Shown: positions 26,041 through 35,923, counted from the first letter of the stretch. The stretch is 64,000 bases of DNA from Flavobacterium pokkalii (GCF_014596575.1 NZ_NASZ01000022.1:1-64000), one strand, 5' to 3'. The notes: generated by a model from the letters alone, not told the origin. Numbers and translations: made by a program.

Positions 26041-27018
26041 TTAATCCAATGACTGATTTTCCTGATTAGCCAATTTTGAAATGGCAACGTATTCGACTGC
26101 CGAAATATTGCCGTAATAAAAATTAAGCGGATTCACTACTCGACCGTCTTTGTGAACTTCGTAATGCAAATGAGGTGCTTCCGAACGTCCCGTGCTGCCT
26201 ACAAATCCAATGATGTCACCACGTTTAATGCGCTGCCCGGCTTTGCAGTTGTATTTGCTTAAATGAGCATATAAGGTTTCATAACCATAACCATGTCTGA
26301 TAACAATATGATTTCCGTATCCCGACGCTCTGTTGTCAGCCTGTTTGACTACACCGTCTCCGGTGGCAAAAACCGGTGTTCCTTTTTTAGCGGTAAAATC
26401 CATTCCTTCATGCATTTTTCTAACCTTGGTAAAAGGATCCGTTCGGTATCCAAATCCGGAAGCCATTCTTTTCAGATTCTCGTTTCTGACAGGCTGAATC
26501 GCCGGAATCGCAGCCAGTAATTTGTTTTTTTCTTTGGCTAATTTTAAAATATAATCCAATGATTTGGACTGAATGGCCAGCTCTTTGGTTAAAACATCAA
26601 CTCTTTTAGTGGTTTGCAAAACCAGTTGGGTATTGTCATAACCTTCTAAAGCTTTGTATCGGTTTACATCGGTAAAACCGGCTTTTCTTTCTGCTTCAGG
26701 AATAGGAGCGGTGTTGAAATAAGTTCGATACAAATTGTTGTCTCGCTCTTCGATGGCTTCAACAACATTATCTATCTGATCCATTTTTTTGTCCAAAACC
26801 GCATAATTCAGTTTCAAATTTTCAATTTCCCGAAGTAAAAGTCGGTCTTTGGGAGTGTCAAAATAAGGGGTGTTCAGCAGAATTACAAAACTCAGAAAAC
26901 CAAACAATGCGGCAGCCAGTAAAAACAGGGCGACAAAGCCAAATTTCTTTCTTTTTTTGACTTTGATTTTGCGATATGCCAGATTTTCAGAATCGTAATA
27001 ATATTTTACTTTCGCCAT
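26041..27018 (-). CDS. M23-family peptidoglycan endopeptidase
   Basis: 325 residues. A single membrane anchor lies at about 26-48, followed by a coiled-coil-like region (about 60-180). The C-terminal lysostaphin-like domain (about 190-300) contains HEGMDFTAKKGTPVFATGDG, which supplies the first metal His and Asp, and HLHYEVHKDGRVVNPLNFY with the HxH metal pair. It would cut peptide cross-links in the wall from the periplasmic side. The catalytic residues are intact, so it is a likely active enzyme rather than an EnvC/NlpD-type activator. Divergent from alaS. Confidence 0.95.
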   Translation of the reverse strand: MAKVKYYYDSENLAYRKIKVKKRKKFGFVALFLLAAALFGFLSFVILLNTPYFDTPKDRLLLREIENLKLNYAVLDKKMDQIDNVVEAIEERDNNLYRTYFNTAPIPEAERKAGFTDVNRYKALEGYDNTQLVLQTTKRVDVLTKELAIQSKSLDYILKLAKEKNKLLAAIPAIQPVRNENLKRMASGFGYRTDPFTKVRKMHEGMDFTAKKGTPVFATGDGVVKQADNRASGYGNHIVIRHGYGYETLYAHLSKYNCKAGQRIKRGDIIGFVGSTGRSEAPHLHYEVHKDGRVVNPLNFYYGNISAVEYVAISKLANQENQSLD

Positions 27019-27032
27019 ATTTTAAAATACCC

Positions 27033-27040
27033 TATTTTTG
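27033..27040 (+). promoter_or_regulatory. Possible promoter -7 box upstream of alaS
   Basis: TATTTTTG fits TAnnTTTG. It lies 246 bases before alaS and just outside the divergent M23 gene, so the leader would be long. Confidence 0.35.
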
Positions 27041-27126
27041 CAGCTTCAAAAAAGCGGATTGCAACAAATTTAATAAATGTTTTATTTGTGCAGCCCTTTT
27101 TTTAGTATTAAATATAATATAAAATT

Positions 27127-27263
27127 GATTGAAAGATTTAAAAATTTAGCAGCTTAAAGCTGGCTGAATTTATGAATTTAGCAAAAGATTAAGGTTTATG
27201 AAATTGGAATTTAATGAGTTAAGTTTCCTTTGGTTTAAGAATTAATCTTTAAATTTTTCAATC
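27127..27263 (+). repeat. Imperfect inverted repeat in the alaS leader
   Basis: GATTGAAAGATTTAAAAATT (27127 onward) is nearly the reverse complement of TTTAAATTTTTCAATC (27248-27263 region). The loop between contains a smaller GCAGC/GCTG hairpin. It could fold in the long alaS leader or belong to a scattered AT-rich repeat. No T-box is expected in this phylum and none is recognised. Confidence 0.4.
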
Positions 27264-27285
27264 TTTGAATCATTAAATTATAAAA

Positions 27286-29922
27286 ATGAAATCACAAGAC
27301 ATTCGCAAAGCGTATTTACAATTTTTTGAAAGCAAAGAACATTTAATTGTTCCTTCGGCACCTATTGTTTTAAAAGACGATCCAACCCTGATGTTTAACA
27401 ATTCCGGGATGGCACAGTTTAAAGAATATTTTTTAGGAAACGCCACTCCGAAAAGTAATCGTATTGCGGATACTCAAAAATGTCTTCGTGTTTCCGGAAA
27501 GCATAACGATTTGGAAGATGTTGGTTTTGATACCTATCACCACACCATGTTCGAAATGCTTGGAAACTGGTCTTTTGGAGATTATTTCAAAAAAGAAGCT
27601 ATTCCGTGGGCTTGGGAATTTTTGACAGAAGTTTTAAAACTAGATAAAGACCGTTTGTATGTTTCTGTTTTTGAAGGAAACGAAGCCGAGAATGTGCCTT
27701 TTGATCAGGATGCTTTTGATATTTGGAAGCAATTTGTTTCTGAAGACCGCATTATACTTGGAAACAAAAAAGATAATTTCTGGGAAATGGGAGATCAGGG
27801 ACCTTGCGGACCTTGTTCGGAAATTCATATCGATTTGCGTCCGGATGCTGAAAGAGCGGCTGTTTCCGGTTTTAGTTTAGTAAATGCCGATCATCCGCAG
27901 GTAGTGGAAATTTGGAACAATGTATTTATGGAATTCAACCGTAAAGCCGATGGTTCCTTAGAAAAATTACCGGCTCAACACGTAGATACCGGAATGGGAT
28001 TTGAGCGTTTGTGTATGGCAATGCAAAACGTAACTTCTAATTACGATACCGATGTGTTTACACCGCTTATTGAAAAAGTGGAGCAAATTACCGGATTGAA
28101 ATACACTTCTAACGAAGTTAAAAATATAAGTGAAGAGCAAAACAAAATCAATATTGCGATTCGTGTAATTGTAGATCACGTACGTGCAGTTGCTTTTGCT
28201 ATTGCTGATGGGCAGTTGCCTTCCAATAACGGAGCGGGTTATGTAATTCGTCGTATTTTACGTCGTGCCATTCGTTACGGATTTACTTTCTTGAATACCA
28301 AAGAGCCTTTTATTTATCAATTGGTTGAAGTTTTGGCGAATCAAATGGGTGAGTTTTTCCCTGAAATTAAAAAGCAACAAACATTAGTTACCAATGTGAT
28401 TCGTGAAGAAGAGGCTTCTTTCTTAAGAACTTTGGAACAAGGATTACAGTTGTTAGAAAATGTAGTGGCTGAAACTAAAGGAACGGAAGTTTCCGGAGTG
28501 AAAGCTTTTGAATTATATGATACTTTTGGTTTTCCAAAAGATTTGACGGCCTTAATCTTAAAAGAAAAAGGAATGTCGTTTAACGAAGCTGAATTTGAAG
28601 CTTCGATGCAGGAACAAAAATCACGTTCTCGTGCTGCTTCGGAAGTTTCTACGGATGACTGGAAAATTCTGGTTGAAGGAAATGTAGAATCTTTTGTGGG
28701 TTATGACCAAACAGAAAATGAAGTAAAAATTACCCGTATCCGTAAAGTAGATTCTAAGAAGGACGGTGTTTTGTACCAAATTGTATTAGATGCTACACCA
28801 TTCTATCCGGAAGGTGGAGGACAGGTTGGTGATAAAGGAGTCTTGGTTTCTGCAAACGAAACCATCGAAATTATCGATACCAAGAAAGAGAATAACCTGA
28901 TTTTACACTTTGCTAAAAAATTACCAGAAAATATTTCGGCCTCTTTTGTAGCGAAAGTAAATACCGATTTAAGAACCGCGACTTCTAAAAATCACTCGGC
29001 GACACACTTAATGCATCAGGCGTTGCGAAGTGTTTTAGGAACGCATGTCGAGCAAAAAGGTTCATTGGTAAATCCAAAAAATTTACGTTTCGACTTTTCG
29101 CATTTTTCAAAAGTAACGGACGAAGAATTACAACAGGTAGAGGATTTTGTAAATGCGAGAATTCAAGAGCAATTGCCATTAATTGAAAGAAGAAGTATTC
29201 CAATTCAACAGGCTTTAGAAGAAGGCGCAATGGCTTTGTTTGGAGAGAAATACGGCGATAATGTGCGTGCGATTAAATTTGGCGACAGTATGGAATTATG
29301 TGGAGGAATCCACGTGAATAATACGGCTGATATTTGGTCTTTCAAAATTGTTTCGGAAGGAGCGGTTGCTGCCGGAATTCGTCGTGTTGAAGCGATAACC
29401 GGAGAAGGAGTAAGACAGTTTTTTGCTTCTCAGGAAGAATTATTGGGCGAAATTAAATCGGTATTGAAAAATCCACAAGACACGGTAAAAGCTGTGGTTT
29501 CATTACAGGATGAAAATGCTAAGTTGAAAAAACAAGTAGAAGCTTTACTGAAAGAGAAAGCTAAAAATATGAAAGGCGAATTGGCTCAGGAATTACAGGA
29601 AGTAAACGGAGTACAATTCTTAGCGAAGCAAGTAGATTTGGATCCTTCAGGAGCTAAAGATTTGGTTCACGAATTAGGAAGTAATAAGGAAAATTTATTT
29701 GTGGTATTAGCAACTGTAAACGAAGACAAACCGATGTTAACTTGTTATATTTCTAAAGAATTAGTGGCTGAGAAAAACCTAAATGCCGGACAGGTAGTTC
29801 GTGAATTAGGGAAATTTATCCAGGGAGGCGGAGGAGGTCAGCCGTTCTTTGCTACAGCAGGAGGAAAGAATGCAGCAGGAATTCCGGAAGCTTTAGCAAA
29901 AGCTGTTGAGTTTGTAAAATAA
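27286..29922 (+). CDS. alaS: Alanyl-tRNA synthetase
   Basis: 878 residues, full length. It charges tRNA-Ala in the cytoplasm. The class II catalytic domain opens with [20 protein letters not shown] and contains [10 protein letters not shown] and the [18 protein letters not shown] motif. The editing domain has the zinc-binding [12 protein letters not shown] and the CGGIHV motif, so it should clear Ser and Gly mischarging. The C-Ala domain ends [15 protein letters not shown]. All parts are intact. Monocistronic, followed by a terminator at 29944. Confidence 0.98.
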   Translation: MKSQDIRKAYLQFFESKEHLIVPSAPIVLKDDPTLMFNNSGMAQFKEYFLGNATPKSNRIADTQKCLRVSGKHNDLEDVGFDTYHHTMFEMLGNWSFGDYFKKEAIPWAWEFLTEVLKLDKDRLYVSVFEGNEAENVPFDQDAFDIWKQFVSEDRIILGNKKDNFWEMGDQGPCGPCSEIHIDLRPDAERAAVSGFSLVNADHPQVVEIWNNVFMEFNRKADGSLEKLPAQHVDTGMGFERLCMAMQNVTSNYDTDVFTPLIEKVEQITGLKYTSNEVKNISEEQNKINIAIRVIVDHVRAVAFAIADGQLPSNNGAGYVIRRILRRAIRYGFTFLNTKEPFIYQLVEVLANQMGEFFPEIKKQQTLVTNVIREEEASFLRTLEQGLQLLENVVAETKGTEVSGVKAFELYDTFGFPKDLTALILKEKGMSFNEAEFEASMQEQKSRSRAASEVSTDDWKILVEGNVESFVGYDQTENEVKITRIRKVDSKKDGVLYQIVLDATPFYPEGGGQVGDKGVLVSANETIEIIDTKKENNLILHFAKKLPENISASFVAKVNTDLRTATSKNHSATHLMHQALRSVLGTHVEQKGSLVNPKNLRFDFSHFSKVTDEELQQVEDFVNARIQEQLPLIERRSIPIQQALEEGAMALFGEKYGDNVRAIKFGDSMELCGGIHVNNTADIWSFKIVSEGAVAAGIRRVEAITGEGVRQFFASQEELLGEIKSVLKNPQDTVKAVVSLQDENAKLKKQVEALLKEKAKNMKGELAQELQEVNGVQFLAKQVDLDPSGAKDLVHELGSNKENLFVVLATVNEDKPMLTCYISKELVAEKNLNAGQVVRELGKFIQGGGGGQPFFATAGGKNAAGIPEALAKAVEFVK

Positions 29923-29943
29923 TCTTTCGTGATATATAAAATA

Positions 29944-29988
29944 AGAAAAACCCTTTTAGTTTGTGAAGACAAATTAAAAGGGTTTTCT
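29944..29988 (+). terminator. Terminator after alaS
   Basis: AGAAAAACCCTTTTAG pairs with TTAAAAGGGTTTTCT through a TTTG/CAAA inner stem. It begins 22 bases past the alaS stop and can also work for the minus strand gene that ends at 30072. Confidence 0.8.
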
Positions 29989-30071
29989 GGTTTAAGTTTG
30001 GATCTTTGGGACAAAAAAGAAGACGAAATGCTATTCTTTTAATCTCTTAAAAAGAATTTATAAACTTAATT

Positions 30072-30461
30072 TTATTTTTCTGAGTAACTTACTTCAATTC
30101 CGTTTTCTTCCAGAATATCCAGTAAGTAACTGTTCTCTTTTGGGTCGTATTGTTCAATACCGCTTTGATACCATTTTAACAGAATGGCTATTTGGAAATG
30201 CGTATAACCGTCGGTGTCAACATTAATTCCTAATAAGCCGGCTAATAAAAATTCATCCAGAATTTTTTCGGTAATAATTTTTTTCGGAATTCCTTCGTGG
30301 ATACTTCCATTTAAACTTTCATAATCCAGTCGGCCGGAATTAAAACCATCATTAAATGCCGAATTGGAAGTTTTGTTTTTTACTTCAGAATAAGGATTTT
30401 GCCCCGCTGAATAGCCTTCGAAAAAATCCTGTCTGTAAATAGGGTTGAATATATTTTTCAT
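30072..30461 (-). CDS. Hypothetical protein, 129 residues
   Basis: I place the start at ATG 30461 (MKNIFNPIYRQDFFEGYSAG); the longer frame to 30515 adds a TTG-led stretch without support. The protein is soluble, acidic, with no signal peptide. FFEGYSAGQNPYSE and FNDGFNSGRLDYESLNG look like two related short repeats of the type xxDGFxxGRxDYE, found in many small Bacteroidetes proteins of unknown function. It stands alone, convergent with alaS. Confidence 0.65.
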   Translation of the reverse strand: MKNIFNPIYRQDFFEGYSAGQNPYSEVKNKTSNSAFNDGFNSGRLDYESLNGSIHEGIPKKIITEKILDEFLLAGLLGINVDTDGYTHFQIAILLKWYQSGIEQYDPKENSYLLDILEENGIEVSYSEK

Positions 30462-30830
30462 AGTGTGTTTTGCTGGTATCCTTGTCAAATGTAGAAGCAA
30501 AAAATTAGTAAACAACTTAAAATCGTTAAAAGGAAAAAAAACTCTTTAAACCGCGAGTGCCTTGCTTTTTATCGATAAAAATGAAATGTTAAAAGACTGT
30601 GTTTTTCCGGGTTTAAGGTGTTTTGGTTGGGTTTAATCAGTGGTTTTGTGTTTGTAAATCAGTGGATTGCTTTACTTTGAATTTGGAAGTTTATTGGCAA
30701 ACCTAAAAGATGATATTGGTAAAAGGAAAGGCTGTCTTTAAAGCAGGCTGATTTTTGTTTTTAAAAGTGCCCTTTGAACGAGTTTTTAGGTCGTTAAACC
30801 TGTTTTGTTGGCTTGGCTGTATTAAATATT
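30462..30830 (+). other. Intergenic stretch with no recognisable gene
   Basis: About 370 bases rich in A and T. The only regular feature is the nonamer AATCAGTGG at 30635-30643 and 30657-30665, 22 bases apart. No tRNA-like or ribosomal RNA-like structure and no convincing open frame were found. Confidence 0.5.
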
Positions 30831-30838
30831 TAGTTTTG
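30831..30838 (+). promoter_or_regulatory. Promoter -7 box for the lipoprotein gene
   Basis: TAGTTTTG fits TAnnTTTG, 39 bases before the ATG at 30877. TTGGCTTGG about 25 bases upstream can be the -33 element. Confidence 0.45.
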
Positions 30839-30876
30839 GAGTCCCAAAAATATCCAGTTCAATTAACCTATATCGC

Positions 30877-31647
30877 ATGAAAAATTTGACCAAAATATTT
30901 TTTCTGATTTCTGTTATTGCTTTGGTTCTTACTTCCTGTTCGAACGATAAAGATGATAAGGGGAAAGTTTTTGTAAAAATAATTGAAACTACTGAGAATG
31001 ATGTTGTTGAGAATTCTATTTTCAAATATCAAGAAAATCAAATTATCAGCGCCGAAAATTCAAAGCAAAGAATCGATTATACTTATGCAAACGGACTTAT
31101 TTCCAGAATTGTAACTTATGATAAAGATTCGAAATCAAGTGTGGTTTTAGAATTCAGTTACGAAAATGAAAAATTAGTTCAGCTTACTTCTTCCGAAAAT
31201 TATTCGATTTATTACAGTTATAATTCAGACGGAACGGTTTCTTATGAGAAATTCAACGGGACAACTAAAAACGAAGCCCAAAAAGTCTATCACGGAACGT
31301 TGTCTTTTAAAAATAAAAATCTGATTAAAGACGAGCGTTTGTTTGATGTTTTAGATGAAAATCAAACCGTTAGTTTGAAAATTAGTTATGACTATGATAC
31401 GTTTAATAACCCTTATTATAGTATTTTAGGTTACGATAAGTTGCTAAATCAGGGCGCTTTGGTATCCAAAAATAATATGGTACAGGCAGTTTCCGAGACG
31501 ACTGTTACTGAAGGAGAAGGAACTATTTCTTCTGCTAATATTTATAAAACAACTTATAAGTATGATGCCGATAATTACCCGGTGGAGCAGGTTTCGGAAG
31601 CCAGTTTGACGAATCCTAATTATTCTAAAATTCAGTATTTGTATTAA
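30877..31647 (+). CDS. Hypothetical lipoprotein
   Basis: 256 residues. The lipoprotein signal runs to LISVIALVLTSCSNDKDDKG, with Cys as the lipid anchor followed by an acidic stretch, which often marks surface-exposed lipoproteins in this phylum. The mature part has repeated short beta-strand pairs such as RIVTYDKDSKSSVVLEFSY, YSIYYSYNSDGTVSYEKF and ISYDYDTFNNPYYSILGYD. These recall the YD-type repeats common in Bacteroidetes hypothetical lipoproteins. Function unknown. It is followed 32 bases later by the GSCFA gene. Confidence 0.75.
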   Translation: MKNLTKIFFLISVIALVLTSCSNDKDDKGKVFVKIIETTENDVVENSIFKYQENQIISAENSKQRIDYTYANGLISRIVTYDKDSKSSVVLEFSYENEKLVQLTSSENYSIYYSYNSDGTVSYEKFNGTTKNEAQKVYHGTLSFKNKNLIKDERLFDVLDENQTVSLKISYDYDTFNNPYYSILGYDKLLNQGALVSKNNMVQAVSETTVTEGEGTISSANIYKTTYKYDADNYPVEQVSEASLTNPNYSKIQYLY

Positions 31648-31679
31648 ATTATAATACTTATTTTTGGAAAAAAACGGCA

Positions 31680-32636
31680 ATGCAATTTCGTACCCCAATA
31701 CCAATCACTGAAATTCAGTTTCCTATTGATTATCATTCCAAAATTTTAAGTCTGGGTTCCTGTTTTGCGGTGAATATGGCTGAGAAATTGGAGTATTTTA
31801 AATTTCAAAACAGCTGCAATCCTTTTGGGATTATCTTCAATCCAGTTTCCATTGAAAAATTAGTTCAGCGAGCCGTTCATAAGCGTTTTTTTACCGAAGA
31901 AGATATTTTTTATCACAATGATTTATGGCATTGTTTCGAAGTGCATTCGGAACTTTCTAATCCGGATAAAGCAATTTTTTTAGATTCATTGAATGATTTA
32001 TTCGATTTAACCAATCAACAAATCAGCGAATCGACACATTTTTTAATTACCTATGGAACGGCTTGGGTATATCGAAATAAAGAAAGTAATCAGATTGTAG
32101 CCAATTGTCATAAAGTGCCTCAAAAGCAATTTACCAAAGAATTACTTTCGGTTGAAAGGATTCAAACGGCTCTTCAAAATACCATTCAGCTTATTCAAAC
32201 GGTAAATCCGGAGGCAAAATTTATACTTACCATTTCTCCCGTGCGTCACATTAAAGATGGTTTTGTCGAAAATCAATGGAGTAAAGCGCATTTGATTGCA
32301 GCAATTCATTCAACTGATAACTCACAACTCACAGCTCATAACTATTTTCCCAGTTATGAAATCATGATGGACGAATTGCGGGATTATCGTTTTTATGCCG
32401 AGGATATGTTGCATCCTAATCAGCTCGCGATAGATTATATCTGGCAGCGATTTAAAGAAACAGCAATTTCAAAATCAGCTTTGCCGGTTTTGGAAGAAAT
32501 AGGAAGTATTCAAAGTAGCTTGAATCATCGTCCTTTTAATCCGGAATCCGAAAGTCATCAAAAGTTTTTGGTAAAACTTCAGAAAAAAATCACCGACATC
32601 TGTATTCGTTATCCTTTTATGAAATTTGAATTATGA
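31680..32636 (+). CDS. GSCFA-domain protein
   Basis: 318 residues. The family name motif is present as KILSLGSCFAVNMAEKL (near residue 20-36). Other shared pieces are NPFGIIFNPVSIEKL, DLWHCFEVHS, FLITYGTAWVY, FILTISPVRHIKDGF and FYAEDMLHPNQLAIDYIWQRF. The GSCFA family is thought to be an SGNH-like hydrolase; the Ser of GSCF and the Asp/His of EDMLHP could form the catalytic set. The substrate is not known. The stop overlaps the start of the DUF4230 gene by four bases, so the two are translated together. Confidence 0.92.
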   Translation: MQFRTPIPITEIQFPIDYHSKILSLGSCFAVNMAEKLEYFKFQNSCNPFGIIFNPVSIEKLVQRAVHKRFFTEEDIFYHNDLWHCFEVHSELSNPDKAIFLDSLNDLFDLTNQQISESTHFLITYGTAWVYRNKESNQIVANCHKVPQKQFTKELLSVERIQTALQNTIQLIQTVNPEAKFILTISPVRHIKDGFVENQWSKAHLIAAIHSTDNSQLTAHNYFPSYEIMMDELRDYRFYAEDMLHPNQLAIDYIWQRFKETAISKSALPVLEEIGSIQSSLNHRPFNPESESHQKFLVKLQKKITDICIRYPFMKFEL

Positions 32637-33253
32637 TTAGAAAAATACTCATTAGTGTAATTGCAGTTGTTGTGGTTGCGTTGTCGTTTAAATATTGTGA
32701 GTTCAAAAAAGACAATCCGGAAGAACTTAGTTACAACACCAATTTAATTCAGCAACAAATTTTGAATGTAGGCAAATTAGTTGTGACCGAAGGACATTTT
32801 GCCGAGGTGATTACCTATAAAAACCAACAAAAATACCTGATGAATATGCTTTCTTTTGAAAAGAAAGCGCTCTTGGTTGTCAATGTCGATGTAACAGTAG
32901 CCTATGATTTGCATCAAATGAAATACGATATTGACGAAAAAAATAAAACTATCACTATTTTAAACATTCCCAAAGAAGAAATCAAAATTAGTCCCGATAT
33001 TCAGTTTTATGATGTGGAACAAAGTAAATTAAATCCGTTTACCGGAGAGGATTATAATAAAATCAATAAGCAGGTACGGGCTAATTTAGCTAAGAAAATA
33101 GCCAATTCGTCTTTGAAGAAAAATGCTAAAAATCGCTTGATTAGTGAGTTGTCACAACTTTTTATTCTGACTAAAAACTTAGGCTGGACTTTAAAATTTG
33201 AGGGAAATATTATTGAGAGTGAAACCGATTTAACTCAAAAAATCAAGTTGTGA
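32633..33253 (+). CDS. DUF4230 protein
   Basis: 206 residues. An N-terminal membrane helix (about 5-19, ILISVIAVVVVALSF) is followed by a periplasmic domain with ILNVGKLVVTEGHFAEVITYKN, VNVDVTVAYDLHQMKYDID and LNIPKEEIKISPDIQFYDVEQS. These are the DUF4230 landmarks. Function unknown. The start codon overlaps the stop of the GSCFA gene (ATGA type), so translation is probably coupled. It is convergent with the haemoglobin gene, with only 4 bases between the stops. Confidence 0.9.
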   Translation: MIRKILISVIAVVVVALSFKYCEFKKDNPEELSYNTNLIQQQILNVGKLVVTEGHFAEVITYKNQQKYLMNMLSFEKKALLVVNVDVTVAYDLHQMKYDIDEKNKTITILNIPKEEIKISPDIQFYDVEQSKLNPFTGEDYNKINKQVRANLAKKIANSSLKKNAKNRLISELSQLFILTKNLGWTLKFEGNIIESETDLTQKIKL

Positions 33254-33257
33254 GTTT

Positions 33258-33656
33258 TTAATTTCCAAAAAAATCTCTTCCCCCGGTTCTAAAATACTCT
33301 ATTTTATAAAAAAACATTTCAGCCATGTTTTTAGCACGGAGTTTGGCTTCTTCGGCTAACTCTCCGGTATAAAGTTTATCAATGGTTTCGGTAAAAATTT
33401 CCATCCAACGATTAAAATGTGCTTTTTCTACCGGTAAATGTTTGTGTGGCGGAAACGGGCTTCCGGAATAAGTGTGTTCTTCCAGTAAAATAGTTTGCCA
33501 AAAACGATACATACGTTCTAAATGTGCCGACCAGTTATTACCAATTTTTTCATTGAAAATTGGACCAATCAGCGGGTCTTTTTGAACTTTAGAATAAAAA
33601 GTATCTACCAATAGTTTAATATCATCAAGATTTTGTATATCGTTTAAATAAGGCAT
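33258..33656 (-). CDS. Group III truncated haemoglobin
   Basis: 132 residues, the usual size. It begins with the helix pattern LDDIKLLVDTFYSKVQKDPL and IFNEKI-NNWSAHLERMYRFW, and the proximal histidine region is PPHKHLPVEKAHFNRWMEIF. Group III globins lack the glycine motifs of groups I and II, as here. Such proteins bind O2 or NO and can act in NO detoxification. In a genome that makes NO by nitrite reduction this is a reasonable role, but the gene lies 14 kb from the nir cluster without a shared palindrome in view. Confidence 0.92.
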   Translation of the reverse strand: MPYLNDIQNLDDIKLLVDTFYSKVQKDPLIGPIFNEKIGNNWSAHLERMYRFWQTILLEEHTYSGSPFPPHKHLPVEKAHFNRWMEIFTETIDKLYTGELAEEAKLRAKNMAEMFFYKIEYFRTGGRDFFGN

Positions 33657-33689
33657 TTTTGATCGAATAATGGATTACGGAAATATTTT

Positions 33690-34934
33690 TTAGCCAATTA
33701 GCTGGTTGAATAAATCAAGTTTGTCATTGAGATATTTGTATTCAAAACCCTTGTTATTCATCTTGGTTTTAATAGCTTCAATATCATTTTTGTTTTTAAG
33801 TTCAAGCCCAACAACGGCCGGGCCTGTTTCGCGATTGTTTTTCTTGGTAAACTGGAAATAGGTAATATCGTCGTCCGGGCCTAAAATGTCGTTGACAAAT
33901 TCTTTTAAAGCGCCAGGACGTTGCGGAAACTGAATCATAAAATAATGCATCAGTCCTTCATAAAGCAAGGAACGTTCTTTTATTTCGGCGGTGCGTTCAA
34001 TATCGTTGTTGCTTCCGCTGACGATACAAACGACGGTTTTACCTTTTATTTTTTCTTTGTAAAAATCCAAGGCGGCTATGGCTAAAGCTCCTGCTGGTTC
34101 AACTACCATGGCTTCTTCGTTGTATAAACGTAAAATGCTGGTACAAACTTTGCCTTCCGGAACCAGAATAATGTCGCTTAGGCTTTTTTTACAAATGTCA
34201 AAAGTGAGTTTGCCCACTTGTTTTACGGCTGCTCCGTCAACAAATTTATCGATATTGTCTAAAACGGTTACTTTGTTATTGGCGATGGAAGTTTGCATCG
34301 AAGGTGCGCCTTCAGGTTCTACACCAATGATTTTAGTTTGCGGACTTAAATGTTTAAAAACTTCTGAAAGCCCGGAGGCTAGTCCGCCGCCACCTATTGG
34401 AACAAAAACATAATCAATAGGTTTTTTATAGCTTTCTAAGATTTCGAGTCCTACAGTTCCCTGACCGGCAATTACTTTTTCATCATCAAAAGGATGAATA
34501 AAAGCCATCTTGTTTTTAGTGGATTCTGCTATTGCGGCCGTATAAGCATCATCAAAAGTATCGCCCGTAAGGATGATTTCTACATAATTCTCTCCAAAAA
34601 GTTTTACTTGTTTTATTTTTTGTTTCGGAGTGGTTTTAGGCATGTAAATTTTGCCTTTTATCTGAAGCAATTTGCAGGAATAAGCCACACCCTGAGCGTG
34701 ATTTCCGGCGCTGGCGCAAATAACACCCTGTTCCTGTTCTTCAGCAGTAAGGGTGCTTATTTTGTTGTAAGCACCTCTGATTTTATAAGAACGAACGGTT
34801 TGTAAATCTTCTCTTTTTAATAAAATTGTAGCATTAAATTCGTTTGAAAGATTTAAATTTTTGGATAAAGGTGTTGCCATTACAACATCCTGTAATTGTT
34901 TTTTGGCTTCTATTATTTGTTGAAATAAACTCAT
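33690..34934 (-). CDS. ilvA: Threonine ammonia-lyase (threonine deaminase)
   Basis: 414 residues. It is a PLP enzyme that converts threonine to 2-oxobutanoate, the first step towards isoleucine. The PLP lysine lies in VRSYKIRGAYNKI, the phosphate-binding loop is GGGGLASG, and the substrate loop is SAGNHAQGVAY. A short regulatory ACT-like domain (about 325-414, FMIQFPQRPGALKEFVNDIL) allows feedback by isoleucine. The gene is preceded by an Ile-rich leader peptide and a terminator hairpin, so expression is probably also controlled by attenuation. It lies apart from other ilv genes. Confidence 0.97.
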   Translation of the reverse strand: MSLFQQIIEAKKQLQDVVMATPLSKNLNLSNEFNATILLKREDLQTVRSYKIRGAYNKISTLTAEEQEQGVICASAGNHAQGVAYSCKLLQIKGKIYMPKTTPKQKIKQVKLFGENYVEIILTGDTFDDAYTAAIAESTKNKMAFIHPFDDEKVIAGQGTVGLEILESYKKPIDYVFVPIGGGGLASGLSEVFKHLSPQTKIIGVEPEGAPSMQTSIANNKVTVLDNIDKFVDGAAVKQVGKLTFDICKKSLSDIILVPEGKVCTSILRLYNEEAMVVEPAGALAIAALDFYKEKIKGKTVVCIVSGSNNDIERTAEIKERSLLYEGLMHYFMIQFPQRPGALKEFVNDILGPDDDITYFQFTKKNNRETGPAVVGLELKNKNDIEAIKTKMNNKGFEYKYLNDKLDLFNQLIG

Positions 34935-34944
34935 AATTCCGGTA

Positions 34945-34970
34945 TAAAAAAACCTCCTTAACGGAGGTTT
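34945..34970 (-). terminator. Attenuator terminator before ilvA
   Basis: On the minus strand AAACCTCC-GTTAA-GGAGGTTT is followed by a run of T, directly upstream of the ilvA start (10 bases). A terminator in this position, 47 bases past the leader peptide stop, stops transcription unless an alternative fold forms. Together with the leader it makes a complete attenuator. Confidence 0.85.
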
Positions 34971-35016
34971 GATAAATTGTATTTTTGGTACTGATTTACA
35001 TAACTCTCCGTCATTA

Positions 35017-35067
35017 TTAGGGAATAATAATGTTAATCGCGATACGTATGTTAATCAAATTTTTCAT
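35017..35067 (-). CDS. ilvA attenuator leader peptide
   Basis: A 16-residue open frame, MKNLINIRIAINIIIP, with seven isoleucine codons, three of them consecutive just before the Pro codon and stop. It is followed by a terminator hairpin and ilvA, and preceded by a TATATTTG promoter box. When charged Ile-tRNA is scarce, the ribosome would stall on the Ile codons and an antiterminator would form. The codons seen are mostly ATT with one ATA and one ATC. This is a textbook attenuator layout, so far judged only from sequence. Confidence 0.88.
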   Translation of the reverse strand: MKNLINIRIAINIIIP

Positions 35068-35084
35068 GTTTTTGAATTGTTTAA

Positions 35085-35092
35085 CAAATATA
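35085..35092 (-). promoter_or_regulatory. Promoter -7 box of the ilvA leader
   Basis: On the minus strand the box reads TATATTTG, a fit to TAnnTTTG. It lies 18 bases before the leader ATG, so the transcript would start near 35078. Confidence 0.6.
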
Positions 35093-35123
35093 TAAATTTT
35101 TGCTTTTAGAATTCAGGAGTTGT

Positions 35124-35663
35124 TTATTTTGTTTCGGGAGCAGGAGGAAACTGAGCCAGAATTTTAGAAACAAATTCGTTGATTTGTTTTTCTTTCTCTT
35201 TTCGGTTTTCAGTAAGGGTTCCTATTCCTTCTCCTTGCCAAATCAATTCTTTCTTTTTAGCATCAATTAAATCAATGTAAAGTGTGCCTTGAGTTGACGA
35301 GGAAACATAAGTATTGCCGCCCCATAAAAAAGGATTCCAGCCCCATCCCCAGCCGTATCCCCAACCCATGTTGAATTGGTTCACGTCAATTTGTTCTCTT
35401 TCTTTAGTGAAAATATTGACTAATAAGTCGGGATTTTCACTTTTGCTCATCCCTTTCTGCATTAACGCATTGTCGATGGCATGTAAAATTCTTTTTTTGT
35501 CCAATTCCGAAATCTGAACACGGTCAATTCCTTTTTTGTGGAAAGCATAGGTTTTGTATTGGCTAAAATCCACGTGGCTGTCGTAATCAGAGTTGACTCT
35601 TATCGAGCTACAGGCACTTAGCAGAAAAAGAAATAATAAGGGTATTATTTTGATTGTTTTCAT
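35124..35663 (-). CDS. DUF4136 lipoprotein
   Basis: 179 residues. The signal ends LLFLFLLSACSSIRVNSDYD, with Cys as the lipid anchor. The DUF4136 body includes VDFSQYKTYAFHKKG, RILHAIDNALMQKGMSKSENPDLLVNIFTK and GTLYIDLIDAKKKELIWQGEG (in part). A Trp/Gly-rich insert (NMGWGYGWGWGWNPFLWGG) interrupts the middle of the domain, as in several members of this family. It is a periplasmic or outer-membrane lipoprotein of unknown function. Monocistronic. Confidence 0.9.
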   Translation of the reverse strand: MKTIKIIPLLFLFLLSACSSIRVNSDYDSHVDFSQYKTYAFHKKGIDRVQISELDKKRILHAIDNALMQKGMSKSENPDLLVNIFTKEREQIDVNQFNMGWGYGWGWGWNPFLWGGNTYVSSSTQGTLYIDLIDAKKKELIWQGEGIGTLTENRKEKEKQINEFVSKILAQFPPAPETK

Positions 35664-35746
35664 AATGCAATTATTTGATTACTAATGTATAATTAAAAAT
35701 CCGGTTTTGATTAGAACTTTTAAAAAGGAAAAAGTTTGAAATAAAG

Positions 35747-35923
<177 letters not shown>

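Noticed and set aside
27041..27285. T-box or other riboswitch before alaS
   Set aside because: No T-box sequence or specifier loop was found, and the class is not expected in this phylum; only AT-rich imperfect repeats are present.
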